NCBI RefSeq assembly: GCF_963576675.1
Contig: NC_088911.1
Coordinates: 80,939,256-81,003,255, forward strand
Reading direction: 5' to 3'
From: Euphorbia lathyris
Lineage: Eukaryota; Streptophyta; Magnoliopsida; Malpighiales; Euphorbiaceae
DNA length: 64,000 nt
Every line of letters begins with the position of its first letter. Position 1 is the stretch's first letter. Positions 21,882-34,540 of the stretch are shown piece by piece. Both the position numbers and the translations under genes were made by a program. The notes below the pieces were generated by a model. That model saw only the letters and a program-made list of their open reading frames with translations. It was not told where the DNA came from and ran no database searches.

Positions 21882-22820
21882 TAGAGTATTCTAAATTTTT
21901 TTCTTATTATTGAGTTAGTGTCGTGTTCGTGTCATATCAATTATCTAGTTCATATGAAATGAGTCAACTCTAACTCAACTCAAAAAAATTTGTGTTATAA
22001 CTATATATTAACCAAATTGGGTTAGTAATTTTGTATTGTGCTTTCGGATCATATGTAATTTTACTATGTACATATGTTAATGATGTCATTTAAAAATATA
22101 GTAGGATATAGTAATAGTTCTAAATAATTAATGTCGTTTTTGGATTAGCAGCTTAACTATGACCATCCAAAAATTCGCTAATATATCATTTTAGTTCGTG
22201 TAATGTGTTTATAAGTCGCATGCAAAAATATGGAAGGTTCAAGCCATTTTTGCAATTAGTAATTGTAATTTTATTACGTTTACTAATTAAATGAAATATA
22301 AACACATTAGAGAATATGATAATAATTTTAAATATTCATGACATTTTCGAGTTAGCAGGTCAACACCAATTCAACCCTAAAATTTATGTATCACTTTTCT
22401 CTCAACTAAAAAATTACTCCTTACCTACTAAACTAAATTCAAACACTATAATTACATATCGAGTAATCGATCGCGTATAAATTTATCATTCCTAGGTTGT
22501 TATTGGTAAGATATATAGGAATAAAAGATAGAAATAAGGTTGAACTATGAAGTTTTAATTTTTTTTAAATGACTCGTCGATGAACAACGATTGTTTCATT
22601 AAGTTGAACCTCGGCTCATCTAATGTCCTGGTTCTGCCACTACTGCTATATAATAGAAAATTTGAATGAACTAACTTGACAATTATTAAACTGTCATATC
22701 AGACATTTCCAAACATATTAATTTGTCGATAAACTAAAGTAGTTTTGCACATTTTTGTGGTTATTATTTCTAACTATATTAGTAACATAGTAAACATTTT
22801 AGCCACTTTGACAAAAAAAA

Positions 22821-23048
22821 AGTGAGAGAGAGAGAGAGAGGTGGAATGGTTAAGAAGCAAACGGAGAAGAGAATTTGACGAAGGGAAAATCAATCAGTGA
22901 CAGGTCTCACTACACTGATAAACAGGCTGAAAGAGAACGGTGGAGATCGGCAACAAGACTTCATCAGCAGTCGCAATCTGAGTGAGGCAATCGGAGTGAC
23001 AGAAAATGGAGGAGGGAGATGGAGAACGTGTTTTGCCGTGAAAGAGAG
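22821..23048. other. (GA)n tract and GC-richer block, unit 2
   Basis: Counterpart of 3231-3457. The variant GCAGTCGCAATC is shared with units 5-7; units 1, 3 and 4 read GCAGCGGCAATC. Confidence 0.4.
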
Positions 23049-23911
23049 TTTTTATTTGATGAGCTGTTATAAGTGAAGGACATGTGTCAATTAGTATATG
23101 GAAGGTTCTTTTAGTGAGTTGGAGGACCGGGACCTTCCTATAAATTCCCCACCTAATATAGGATCATTATATATGATCAAACGGGGGGCAATCATAACTT
23201 GATACAGAGACTACATAATAACTATAAATCTAGCCATGCTTTTTGTCATTATATATGGGCAAACGATGGGTAATCATGACTCGATATAAACGTATTAAAT
23301 AGAAAAAAAACTATGAGTTATGCTTAAATGTTAGAAGATGAAAAAAGTATTTCATTGTGGTATTAATACCAAACCACTTCAAAAAAAAACTCTAATGTCA
23401 TTTGCCTTTATAAAAAGGGTCAAATATATGAATATCATAATTAAGTACAAAATTACAACTAAGTCATATCACTAAATTTAATTCTTAATATGTCATTATT
23501 CTCTCTATATATTATGATTTTATACCATAATTTAAAAATTATAGACTCAAATTCAGAAATTATAAACCTTAGAAAATATATTCTAGACTTCTAATTTATA
23601 AACTCTAATCCTTAAAATATATTAAAAGTACTGATTTTACTAGTTTGATATAATCCAAAATTATAACTTGTCATAGTTGTAAATAGTTTTTAAAATATGA
23701 ATTTTCTGGGTAATTTTCCCTTATAAAAATGTCATTAACCACATTCAATTCACTCTTAAACAAATTGATTTTTCCAATTTTTTTCTTACTATTAACTCTT
23801 CCAATTCTTTTCTTAAAAAAAAAACCTTCCAAATCTTGTCTTTTGTTCTATAATATCACTAGCAATTTTTACATTTAAAAAAATAATAACTAACAATTTA
23901 TAAAAAAAGAA

Positions 23912-24491
23912 GAGTTAAGATGCAAAAATACCCCTAACGTTTTGGGCCAGGAGCAATTTTATCCCTGACGTCTAAAATGGTGCAATTTTACCCCTAACGT
24001 TGGAAGTCAAGAGCAATTTTACCCCTAACGTTGGAAGTCAGGAGCAATTTTACCCCTAACGTTAATAAATTGGGTCGATTTGAGAAATAATTCATCAAAC
24101 TGTCTTCTCGCTCATGAATCTTGTTATCTACACTTCATGTGTGTTATTTTATCAGTAACAAATCACAAAAATTCATTGGAATGTGAAAAAAATAAAAAAA
24201 TATACTGTCTTTTTTGTACGGATTAGATAAAAAGAAATTCTAAAAATCCACCGAATTTATAAATATTAATCTCAAATTCTATTATTAAATTATAAAAAAT
24301 ATGAAATCCTTTTTTTAGACGAATTATTATGCAATTGGTGCAGAATAATGAATAAAAATATCTGTATTTTATAATAGTGTCTGAAATTGACCCAATTTAT
24401 CAACATTAGGGGTAAAATTGCACCATTTTAGACGTTAGGGGTAAAATTGCTCCTAGCCCAAAACGTTAGGGATATTTTTGAACCTTAACCC
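23912..24491. mobile_element. Intact Mutator-like MITE, unit 2
   Basis: 580 bp flanked by AAAAAAGAA on both sides (23903-23911 and 24492-24500), a 9-bp target duplication typical of Mutator-type elements. The terminal inverted repeats begin GAGTTAAGATGCAAAAATA and GGGTTAAGGTTCAAAAATA and continue through CCCTAACGTTTTGGGC. The left arm holds a minisatellite of about 31 bp (GGAGCAATTTTACCCCTAAC); the right arm has two inverted copies. No transposase. Confidence 0.75.
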
Positions 24492-25404
24492 AAAAAAGAA
24501 TTATCATTTTTCTAAGAGCATGCCACATCATCAAAATCCCATCAAATCCAATTACCTTTTTTTTTCTTACTATTAAACTCTTCCAATTCATACCTTTTGT
24601 TCTATAATATCACTAACAATTTTTACATTTAAAAAAAATGTTCTGTTTGTAAGAGCATGCAACATCATCAAAATGGCATCTAAAATTCTCTTCTAATCTA
24701 CTTTCTGTTTCTGTTATTATATGTAATATAGATTTCATGATTTATATAATCTGTACTGATATGTTGTTTGATAGAAGTAAAAATTAAGTGCTGAAAAAAT
24801 ATAAAATTAAATACTGAATTTTAAATACCGAATATAAACAATTAGTTGATAATACAAACACACGTGAATTACCTTAAAAAAATCACATTTAAATTAAATA
24901 AGTGCTTAATTTTTAATTTAAATGATTAGATGAGTTATCAAACAAGGTATTGGCCTAAAATTTCAATTGGGTTTAATAACCCTATGTTCTTATCTAATTG
25001 ATTCAATAACCTGTCCAGTTACATTCAATATGTCCATAATCTCGTCTAATTGCATTGGATAACCCAAAAATTCAACTGTCCCGTGAACTTTCAAAATTTC
25101 CTAATTTGTTGTCTATTTATCACATTCTTTTGATACGTGACGAGCATTTTGAGACATGACGGAGCGTGTCTTCCATTTTCAGCATGCAACAAATTTTATT
25201 AAGAATTATGAGGTTATTAGATACAATACGTTGGATCATTTATAACTTTTAGAAATTCAGATGTTGCCCCTATACTCCAAAACTTTCCCTCCACTCTGAA
25301 CTTTTTATTTGATGAGTCATATCCTCTGCACATAATAATTAAGATACTATATTTGCCATTTTATACAACTTAGCACATGACCTGTGTATGGTAACCAAAT
25401 TAGC

Positions 25405-25411
25405 TATAAAT
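25405..25411 (+). promoter_or_regulatory. TATA box of zinc-finger copy 3
   Basis: TATAAAT 83 bp before the ATG at 25488. Confidence 0.55.
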
Positions 25412-25487
25412 TACACCCCTCTTCTCTCTTGCCTTCTCTTCAGATTATCAAAAAAAGACACAAATTCAATTTTCAAACCCTGAATCT

Positions 25488-26003
25488 ATGGCTGGATATG
25501 GGTGGAATTCCAACAATCTTCCTACAAGCACGTACGCCGGAGCTCCACAAATCGCATGTCGAATTTGTAACCTGGTTTTTGTGAGCACTCAAGCTTTTCT
25601 TCATCACATCGAAATTCACATGTCTACGGATCGTGATGGTTCTTCTGTTTCTGCCTCCAGAAGGATGCAGCAGCCACCACCGTCTCTTAATGCTTCCGGT
25701 GGTGGCTTGAGCCGTCTCTCCGGTCAAAGAAACAATTTCAGTTTTCCCATTCCAAATGTTTACAGTACTATGTTTAATCCGAATCCTAATCAGTTTATTC
25801 ATCCTCGGGCAGCCCCAGACATGTACTCTCCTTTTCCAACTGTGAGGAACAACTACGGGTTTGGGTCACAAAGTTTCCCTATCCCTTTTCAGGCTCCGAG
25901 GAAATTCACCCAGCCATTTCTTCAGCAGCTGGAGAAACCCTTGATCCCTATTTCTGATTCTGATTCTGAGTTTGAAGTGCTAGACTTGAACTTGAAGCTG
26001 TAG
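25488..26003 (+). CDS. Single C2H2 zinc-finger protein with EAR motif, copy 3
   Basis: Open 171-residue copy, same layout as copy 1: finger at 24-44 and LDLNLKL at 165-171. It is the most distinct open copy in the finger: Q29L, E35Q, and H49R just after it (DHDG to DRDG). Residues 28-36 read NLVFVSTQA. All four zinc ligands remain. Residue 2 is Ala and residue 5 Gly (MAGYGW). The 3'UTR hairpin carries a compensated base-pair change. The gene has no insertion on either side, and its promoter and AATAAA are intact, so it is a good candidate for a working copy. Confidence 0.8.
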   Translation: MAGYGWNSNNLPTSTYAGAPQIACRICNLVFVSTQAFLHHIEIHMSTDRDGSSVSASRRMQQPPPSLNASGGGLSRLSGQRNNFSFPIPNVYSTMFNPNPNQFIHPRAAPDMYSPFPTVRNNYGFGSQSFPIPFQAPRKFTQPFLQQLEKPLIPISDSDSEFEVLDLNLKL

Positions 26004-26038
26004 AGCAGCATAAAGATTAGGGTTTTGTTCAGGACAAT

Positions 26039-26068
26039 ACCTAACCCTAGTTATGACTATGGTTAGGT
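26039..26068 (+). other. 3'UTR hairpin with compensated pair, copy 3
   Basis: ACCTAACC/GGTTAGGT outer stem unchanged. The inner stem is TAGT-TATG-ACTA: relative to other copies C became T at 26051 and its partner G became A at 26056, so the pair is kept. Confidence 0.6.
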
Positions 26069-26262
26069 TCGATGTATTTTTATTTCAATGAAACAATAAA
26101 TATTATAATCAGAAAAAGAAAATATATGTAAGCCTTTTTTAAAACATTGCTTTTTTTTCCTTTCTGAGTTCACAGTTTTGTATGCTATGAATTCAATCTA
26201 TTTTGTCTCCTTTAATTACCAATTTTTGTCATTTGATTATCAAATTAAATCTTTTTTTTTTC

Positions 26263-26714
26263 AAAAATCTACCTAGTGAAGTAATTTAATTTATTGACAT
26301 AAAGGCTAAATTTCACTTTAATATTTTATGAAAAGTATATAAATTTTATAAATTTACTCCTAACCTTTTCAAGTAAAATCAATTTTAATCCTTTTTTTTC
26401 TTTTTTTTTTCAAAAAGCTACCTAGTGAAGTAATTTAATTTATTGACATAAAGGCTAAATTCCTCTCTAATATTTTCTGAAAAGTACATATTTGACTCTA
26501 ACATATGAAATTGTATAAATTTATTAGTAACCTTTTCAAGCAAAATCAATTTTAATTCTTTTTTTCTTTCAAAAATCTACCTATTGAAGTAATTTAATTT
26601 ATTGGTATAAAAGCGAAATTTGTTACGCGCATTTTCAGAAAAATATAGATTCGACTCTAACATATGAAATGGTATATATTTACTCATAACTATTTTAAGC
26701 AAAATCAATGTTAC
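26263..26714. repeat. Three tandem repeats of about 150 bp, unit 3
   Basis: Counterpart of 1764-2214. Confidence 0.8.
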
Positions 26715-26860
26715 TTGTCCAGGGGCAGAACTCCATAGGGGGATATTCCTTGAAATTTGTTTCAAAATAATTTTCAAGCCCACTTTGTCAAAGAGTGAAA
26801 GACATGAAGAGGGGTTGTTGTAGATGTGACAATTATTGAATTTTTTTTTACTGTATTCCA

Positions 26861-26974
26861 GGAGTAATACACCAATCAGTCAAAATAATTGTACATACCA
26901 CTTCATGGGAGATGATTTGTGTAAGGAAAAAAATGTACATGTGACATTAATTGATTTGTTAGGTGTATTACTCC
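26861..26974. repeat. 114-bp inverted repeat, unit 3
   Basis: GGAGTAATACACC with its perfect inverse, as in unit 1. Confidence 0.5.
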
Positions 26975-27910
26975 TAGAGTATTCTAATTTTTTTTCTTAT
27001 TATTGAATTAGTGTCGTGTTCGTGTCATATCAATTATCGAGTTGATATGAAATAAGTCAACTCTAACTCAACTAAAAAAAAATTGTGTTATAACTATATA
27101 TTAACCAAATTGGGTTAGTAATTTTGTATTGTGCTTTCGGATCATATGTAATTTTACTATGTACATATGTTAATGATGTCATTTAAAAATATAGTAGGAT
27201 ATAGTAATAGTTCTAAATAATTTAAGTCGTTTTTGGATTAGCAGCTTAACTATGACCATCCAAAAATCCGCTAATATATCATTTTAGTTCGTGTAATGTG
27301 TTTATAAGCCGCATGCAAAAATATGGAAGGTTCAAGCCATTTTTGCAATTAGTAATTGTAATTTTATTACGTTTACTAATTAAATGAAATATAAACACAT
27401 TAGAGAATATGATAATAATTTTAAATATTCATGACATTTTCGAGTTAGCAGGTCAACACCAATTCAACCCTAAAATATATGTATCACTTTTCTCTCAACT
27501 AAAAAATTACTCCTTACCTACTAAACTAAATTCAAACACTATAATTACATATCGAGTAATCGATCGCGTATAAATTTATCATTCCTAGGTTGTTATTGGT
27601 AAGATACATATAGGAACAAAAGATAGAAATAAGGTTTAACTATGAAGTTTTAATTTTTTTTAAATGACTCGTCGATGAACAACGATTGTTTCATTAAGTT
27701 GAACCTCGGCTCATCTAATGTCCTGGTTCTGCCACTACTGCTATATAATAGAAAATTTGAATGAACTAACTTGACAATTATTAAACTGTCATATCAGACA
27801 TTTCCAAACATATTAATTTGTCGATAAACTGAAGTAGTTGTGCACATTTTTGTGGTTATTATTTCTAACTATATTAGTAACATAGTAAACATTTTAGACA
27901 CTTTGACAAA

Positions 27911-28141
27911 AAAGAGAGAGAGAGAGAGAGAGAGGTGGAATGGTTAAGAAGCAAACGGAGAAGAGAATTTGACGAAGGGAAAATCAATCAGTGACAGGTC
28001 TCACTACACTGATAAACAGGCTGAAAGAGAACGGTGGAGATCGGCAACAAGACTTCATCAGCAGCGGCAATCTGAGTGAGGCAATCGGAGTGACGGAAAA
28101 TGGAGGAGGGAGATGGAGAACGTGTTTTGCCGTGAAAGAGA
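27911..28141. other. (GA)n tract and GC-richer block, unit 3
   Basis: Counterpart of 3231-3457 with the longest GA run of the array (27914 to about 27933). Confidence 0.4.
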
Positions 28142-29007
28142 GTTTTTATTTGATGAGCTGTTATAAGTGAAGGACATGTGTCAATTAGTATATGGAAGGT
28201 TCTTTTAGTGAGTTGGAGGACCAGGACCTTCCTATAAATTCCCCACCTAATATAGGATCATTATATATGATCAAACGGGGGGCAATCATAACTTGATACA
28301 GAGACTACATAATAACTATAAATCTAGCCATGCTTTTTGTCATTATATATGGTCAAACGATGGGTAATCATGACTCGATATAAACGTATTAAATAGAAAA
28401 AAAAAACTATGAGTTATGCTTAAATGTTAGAAGATGAAAAAAGTATTTCATTGTGGTATTAATACCAAACCACTTCAAAAAAAAACTGTAATGTCATTTG
28501 CCTTTATAAAAAGGGTCAAATATATGAATATCATAATTAAGTACAAAATTACAACTAAGTCATATCACTAAATTTAATTCTTAATATGTCATTATTCTCT
28601 CTATATATTATGATTTTATACCATAATTTAAAAATTATAGATTCAAATACAGAAATTATAAACCTTAGAAAATATATTCTAGACTTCTAATTTATAAACT
28701 CTAATCCTTGAAATATATTAAAAGTACTGATTTTACTAGTTTCTTATAATCCAAAATTATAACTTGTCATAGTTGTAAATAGTTTTTAAAATATGAATTT
28801 TCTGGGTAATTTTCCCTTATAAAAATGTCATTAACCACATTCAATTCACTCTTAAACAAATTGATTTTTCCAATTTTTTTCTTACTATTAACTCTTCCAA
28901 TTCTTTTCTTAAAAAAAACCCTTCCAAATCTTGTCTTTTGTTGTATAATATCACTAACAATTTTTACATTTAAAAAAATAATAACTAACAATTTATAAAA
29001 AAAAGAA

Positions 29008-29588
29008 GAGTTAAGATGCAAAAATACCCCTAACGTTTTGGGCCAGGAGCAATTTTATCCCTGACGTCTAAAATGGTGCAATTTTACCCCTAACATTGGA
29101 AGTCAAGAGCAATATTACCCCTAACGTTGGAAGTCATGAGCAATTTTACCCCTAACGTTAATAAATTGGGTCGATTTGAGAAATAATTCATCAAACTGTC
29201 TTCTCGCTCATGAATCTTGTTATCTACACTTCATATGTGTGTTATTTTATCAGTAACAAATCACAAACATTCATTGGAATTTGAAAAAAATAAAAAAATA
29301 TACTGTCTTTTTTGTACGGATTAGATAAAAAAAATTCTACAAATCCACCGAATTTATAAATATTAATCTCAAATTCTATTATTAAATTATAAAAAATATG
29401 AAATCCTTTTTTTAGATGAATTATTATGCAATTGGTGCAGAATAATGAATAAAAATATCTGTATTTTATAATAGTGTCTGAAATTGACCAAATTTATCAA
29501 CGTGAGGGGTAAAATTGCACCATTTTAGACGTTAGGGGTAAAATTGCTCCTGGCCCAAAACGTTAGGGATATTTTTGCACCTTAACCC
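29008..29588. mobile_element. Mutator-like MITE, unit 3
   Basis: Same element as 23912-24491, with AAAAAAGAA at 28999-29007 and 29589-29597. Confidence 0.75.
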
Positions 29589-30449
29589 AAAAAAGAATTA
29601 TCATTTTTCTAAGAGCATGCCACATCATCAAAATCCCATCAAATCCAATTACCTTTTTTTTCTTACGATTAAACTCTTCCAATTCATACCTTTTGTAAGA
29701 GCATGCAACATCATCAAAATGGCATCTAAAATTCTCTTCTAATCTTCTTTCTGTTTCTGTTATTATATGTAATATAGATTTCATGATTTATATAATCTGT
29801 ACTTATATGTTGTTTGATAGAAATAAAAATTAAGTGCTGAAAAAATATAAAATTAAATACTGAATTTTAAATACCGAATATAAACAATTAGTTGATAATA
29901 CAAACACACGTGAATTACCTTAAAAAATCACATTTAAATTAAATAAGTGCTTAATTTTTAATTTAAATGATTAGATGAGTTATCAAACAAGGTATTGGCC
30001 TAAAATTTCAATTGGGTTTAATAACCCTATGTTCTTATCTAATTGATTCAATAACCTGTCCAGTTACATTCAATATCTCTATAATCTCGTCTAATTGCAT
30101 TGGATAACCCAAAAATTCAACTGTCCCATGAACTTTCAAAATTTCCTAATTTGTTGTCTATTTATCACATTCTTTTGATACGTGACGAGCATTTTGAGAC
30201 ATGACGGAGCGTGTCTTCCATTTTCAGCATGCAACAAATTTTATTAAGAATTATGAGGTTATTAGATACAATACGTGGGATCATTTGTAACTTTTAGAAA
30301 TTCAGATGTTGCCCCTATACTCCAAAACTTTCCCTCCACTCTGAACTTTTTATTTGTTGAGTCATATCCTCTGCACATAATAATTAAGATACTATATTTG
30401 CCATTTTATACAACTTAGCACATGACCTGTGTATGGTAACCAAATTAGC

Positions 30450-30456
30450 TATAAAT
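30450..30456 (+). promoter_or_regulatory. TATA box of zinc-finger copy 4
   Basis: TATAAAT 83 bp before the ATG at 30533. Confidence 0.5.
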
Positions 30457-30532
30457 TACACCCCTCTTCTCTCTTGCTCTCTCTTCAGATTATCAAAAAA
30501 AGACACAAATTCAATTTTCAAACCCTGAATCT

Positions 30533-31047
30533 ATGGCTGGATATTGGTGGAATTCCAACAATCTTCCTACAAGCACGTACGCCGGCGCTCCACAAATCGC
30601 CTGTCGAATTTGTAACCAGGTTTTTGTGAGCACTGAAGCTTTTCTTCATCACATCGAAATTCACATGTCTACGGATCATGATGGTTCTTCTGTTTCTGCC
30701 TCCAGAAGGATGCAACAGCCACCACGGTCTCTTAATGCTTCCGGTGGTGGTTGAGCCGTCTCTCCGGTCAAAGAAACAACTTCAGTTTTCCCATTCCAAA
30801 TGTTTACAGTACTATGTTTAATCCGAATCCTAATCAGTTTATTCATCCCCGGCCAGCCCCAGACATGTACTCTCCTTTTCCAACTGTGAGGAACAACTAC
30901 GGGTTTGGGTCACAAAGTTTCCCTATCCCTTTTCAGGCTCCGAGGAAATTCACCCAGCCATTTCTTCAGCAGCTGTAGAAACCCTTGATCCCTATTTCTG
31001 ATTCTGATTCTGAGTTTGAAGTGCTAGACTTGAACTTGAAGCTGTAG
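30533..31047 (+). pseudogene. C2H2-EAR zinc-finger gene copy 4, frameshift plus stop
   Basis: Starts like the open copies with a complete finger. One C is missing after GGTGGTGG, which shifts the frame to a TGA at 30752-30754 after 73 codons. Back in the original frame, GAG has become TAG at 30976-30978, just before the EAR tail. A product of 73 residues would hold the finger but no EAR motif. The two lesions are independent of the copy 2 stop. The 3'UTR hairpin of this copy also has a broken pair. Confidence 0.85.
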
Positions 31048-31082
31048 AGCAGAATAAAGATTAGGGTTTTGTTCAGGACAAT

Positions 31083-31112
31083 ACCTAACCCTAGATATGG
31101 CTATGGTTAGGT
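31083..31112 (+). other. 3'UTR hairpin, copy 4 (one pair broken)
   Basis: Outer 8-bp stem kept. In the inner stem C became A at 31095 while G31100 is unchanged, giving an A/G mismatch. This is the only copy with a broken inner pair, and it sits behind a dead gene. Confidence 0.5.
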
Positions 31113-31308
31113 TCGATGTATTTTTATTTCAATGAAACAATAAATATTATAATCAGAAAAAGAAAATATATGTAAGCCTTTTTTAAAACATTGCTTTTTT
31201 TCCTTTTTGAGTTCACATTTTTGTATGCTATGAATTCAATCTATTTTGTCTCCTTTAATTACCAATTTTTGTCATTTGATTATCAAATTAAATCTTGTTT
31301 TTTTTTTC

Positions 31309-31761
31309 AAAAATCTACCTAGTGAAGTAATTTAATTTATTGACATAAAGGCTAAATTTCACTTTAATATTTTATGAAAAGTATATAAATTTTATAAATT
31401 TACTCCTAACCTTTTCAAGTAAAATCAATTTTAATCATTTTTTTTTCTTTTTTTTTTCAAAAAGCTACCTAGTGAAGTAATTTAATTTATTGACATAAAG
31501 GCTAAATTCCTCTCTAATATTTTCTGAAAAGTACATATTTGACTCTAACATATGAAATTGTATAAATTTATTAGTAACCTTTTCAAGCAAAATCAATTTT
31601 AATTCTTTTTTTCTTTCAAAAATCTACCTAGTGAAGTAATTTAATTTATTGGGATAAAAGCGAAATTTGTTACGCGCATTTTCAGAAAAATATAGATTCG
31701 ACTCTAACATATGAAATGGTATATATCTACTCCTAACTATTTTAAGCAAAATCAATGTTAC
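31309..31761. repeat. Three tandem repeats of about 150 bp, unit 4
   Basis: Counterpart of 1764-2214. Confidence 0.8.
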
Positions 31762-31907
31762 TTGTCCAGGGGCAGAACTCCATAGGGGGATAGTCCTTGA
31801 AATTTGTTTCAAAATAATTTTCAAGCCCACTTTGTTAAAGAGTGAAAGACATGAAGAGGGGTTGTTGTAGATGTGACAATTATTGAATTTTTTTTTACTG
31901 TATTCCA

Positions 31908-32021
31908 GGAGTAATACACCAATCAGTCAAAATAATTGTACATACCGCTTCATGGGAGATGATTTGTGTAAGGAAAAAAATGTACATGTGACATTAATTG
32001 ATTTGTTAGGTGTATTACTCC
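31908..32021. repeat. 114-bp inverted repeat, unit 4
   Basis: As in unit 1. Confidence 0.5.
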
Positions 32022-32962
32022 TAGAGTATTCTAAATTTTTTTCTTATTATTGATTTAGTGTCGTGTTCGTGTCATATCAAATATCGAGTTGATATGAAAT
32101 GAGTCAACTCTAACTCAACTCAAAAAAATTTGTGTTATAACTATATATTAACCAAATTGGGTTAGTAATTTTGTATTGTGCTTTCGGATCATATGTAATT
32201 TTACTATGTACATATCTTAATGATGTCATTTAAAAATATAGTAGGATATAGTAATAGTTCTAAATAATTTATGTCGTTTTTGGATTAGCAGCTTAACTAT
32301 GACCATCCAAAAATCCGCTAATATATCATTTTAGTTCGTGTAATGTGTTTATAAGTCGCATGCAAAAATATGGAAGGTTCAAGCCATTTTTGCAATTAGT
32401 AATTGTAATTTTATTACGTTTACTAATTAAATGAAATATAAACACATTAGAGAATATGATAATAATTTTAAATATTCATGACATTTTCGAGTTAGCAGGT
32501 CAACACCAATTCAACCCTAAGATTTATGTATCACTTTTCTCTCAACTAAAAAATTACTCCTTACCTACTAAACTAAATTCAAACACTATAATTACATATC
32601 GAGTAATCGATCGCGTATAAATTTATCATTCCTAGGTTGTTATTGGTAAGATATATAGGAATAAAAGATAGAAATAAGGTCGAACTATGAAGTTTTAATT
32701 TTTTTTAAATGACTCGTCGATGAACAACGATTGTTTCATTAAGTTGAACCTCGGCTCATCTAATGTCCTGGTTCTGCCACTACTGCTATATAATAGAAAA
32801 TTTGAATGAACTAACTTGACAATTATTAAACTGTCATATCAGACATTTCCAAACATATTAATTTGTCGATAAACTGAAGTAGTTTTGCACATTTTTGTGG
32901 TTATTATTTCTAACTATATTAGTAACATAGTAAACATTTTAGACACTTTGACAAAAAAAAAA

Positions 32963-33189
32963 GTGAGAGAGAGAGAGAGACGTGGAATGGTTAAGAAGCA
33001 AACGGAGAAGAGAATTTGACGAAGGGAAAATCAATCAGTGACAGGTCTCACTACACTGATAAACAGGCTGAAAGAGAATGGTGGAGATCGGCAACAAGAC
33101 TTCATCAGCAGCGGCAATCTGAGTGAGGCAATCGGAGTGACGGAAAATGGAGGAGGGAGATGGAGAACGTGTTTTGCGGTGAAAGAGAG
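32963..33189. other. (GA)n tract and GC-richer block, unit 4
   Basis: Counterpart of 3231-3457. Confidence 0.4.
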
Positions 33190-34060
33190 TTTTTATTTGA
33201 TGAGCTGTTATAAGTGAAGGACATGTGTCAATTAGTATATGGAAGGTTCTTTTAGTGAGTTGGAGGACCGGGACCTTCCTATAAATTCCCCACCTAATAT
33301 AGGATCATTATATATGATCAAACGGGGGGCAATCATAACTTGATACAGAGACTACATAATAACTATAAATCTAGCCATGCTTTTTGTCATTATATATGGT
33401 CAAACGATGGGTAATCATGACTCGATATAAACGTATTAAATAGAAAAAAAAAACTATGAGTTATGCTTAAATGTTAGAAGATGAAAAAAGTATTTCATTG
33501 TGGTATTAATACCAAACCACTTCAAAAAAAAAAAAAACCCTAATGTCATTTGCCTTTATAAAAAGGGTCAAATATATGAATATCATAATTAAGTACAAAA
33601 TTACAACTAAGTCATATCACTAAATTTAATTCTTAATATGTCATTATTCTCTCTATATATTATGATTTTATACCATAATTTAAAAATTATAGACTCAAAT
33701 TCAGAAATTATAAACCTTAGAAAATATATTCTAGACTTCTAATTTATAAACTCTAATCCTTAAAATATATTAAAAGTACTAATTTTACTAGTTTGATATA
33801 ATCCAAAATTATAACTTGTCATAGTTGTAAATAGTTTTTAAAATATGAATTTTCTGGGTAATTTTCCCTTATAAAAATGTCATTAACCACATTCAATTCA
33901 CTCTTAAACAAGTTGATTTTTCCAATTTTTTTCTTACTATTAACTCTTCCAATTCTTTTCTTAAAAAAAAAATCCTTCCAAATCTTGTCTTTTGTTCTAT
34001 AATATCACTAACAATTTTTACATTTAAAAAATAATAACTAACAATTTATAAAAAAAAGAA

Positions 34061-34212
34061 GAGTTAAGATGCAAAAATACCCCTAACGTTTTGGGCCAGG
34101 AGCAATTTTATCCCTGACGTCTAAAATGGTGCAATTTTACCCCTAACGTTGGAAGTCAAGAGCAATTTTACCCCTAACATTGGAAGTCAGGAGCAATTTT
34201 ACCCCTAACGTT
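34061..34212. mobile_element. Mutator-like MITE, left part, unit 4
   Basis: Left arm and minisatellite up to the insertion B target site; right part at 48855-49245. MITE target duplication at 34052-34060. Confidence 0.7.
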
Positions 34213-34217
34213 AATAA
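34213..34217. repeat. Left target duplication AATAA of insertion B
   Basis: Pairs with 48850-48854. Same site and sequence as for insertion A. Confidence 0.85.
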
Positions 34218-34286
34218 TGTCACACCCGACCCTAAACGGCATCGGGTGTGAAGGAAAGATAACACAACGATCTATGAATTTGACTC
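34218..34286 (-). repeat. Truncated terminal LTR (69 bp), insertion B
   Basis: Same truncation point as 4419-4487. Confidence 0.8.
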
Positions 34287-34540
34287 TAATTGAAAACTAA
34301 TTATTACAAGTACCATAAATTGTGAGCATAATCTTATAATTGAAGGTAGGCAACAAATCCAGAAAAATGTATAATCATGTATAATCAACTATCTCATATG
34401 CTAATTCTAATTCTTTTTGAAAAATATTAGCTAAATATTGTCGTTATTAACGAATACAACACAATAAATAGATATTTTCCCATCACTATATATCTTTATA
34501 TTAGGTCCGAAGAAATTAACCTAGGGCTCTGATACCAAAA
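34287..34540 (-). mobile_element. Internal fragment with primer-binding site, insertion B
   Basis: Counterpart of 4488-4741; primer site at 34537-34520 on the minus strand. Confidence 0.75.

Larger units (their letters stand above)
19400..24491 (+). repeat. Array unit 2
   Basis: 5,092-bp unit without the large insertion, from the MITE target duplication (19400-19408) to the end of its own MITE. It is most like unit 5, with an offset of about 29,846 bp. Stretches between the listed elements are AT-rich without a recognisable gene. Confidence 0.9.
24492..29588 (+). repeat. Array unit 3
   Basis: 5,097-bp unit with no large insertion. It provides the empty site (GTTAATAAATTGGG, near 24061 in the unit 2 MITE and 29157 in its own MITE). 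AT-rich spacers between listed elements carry nothing I can identify. Confidence 0.9.
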
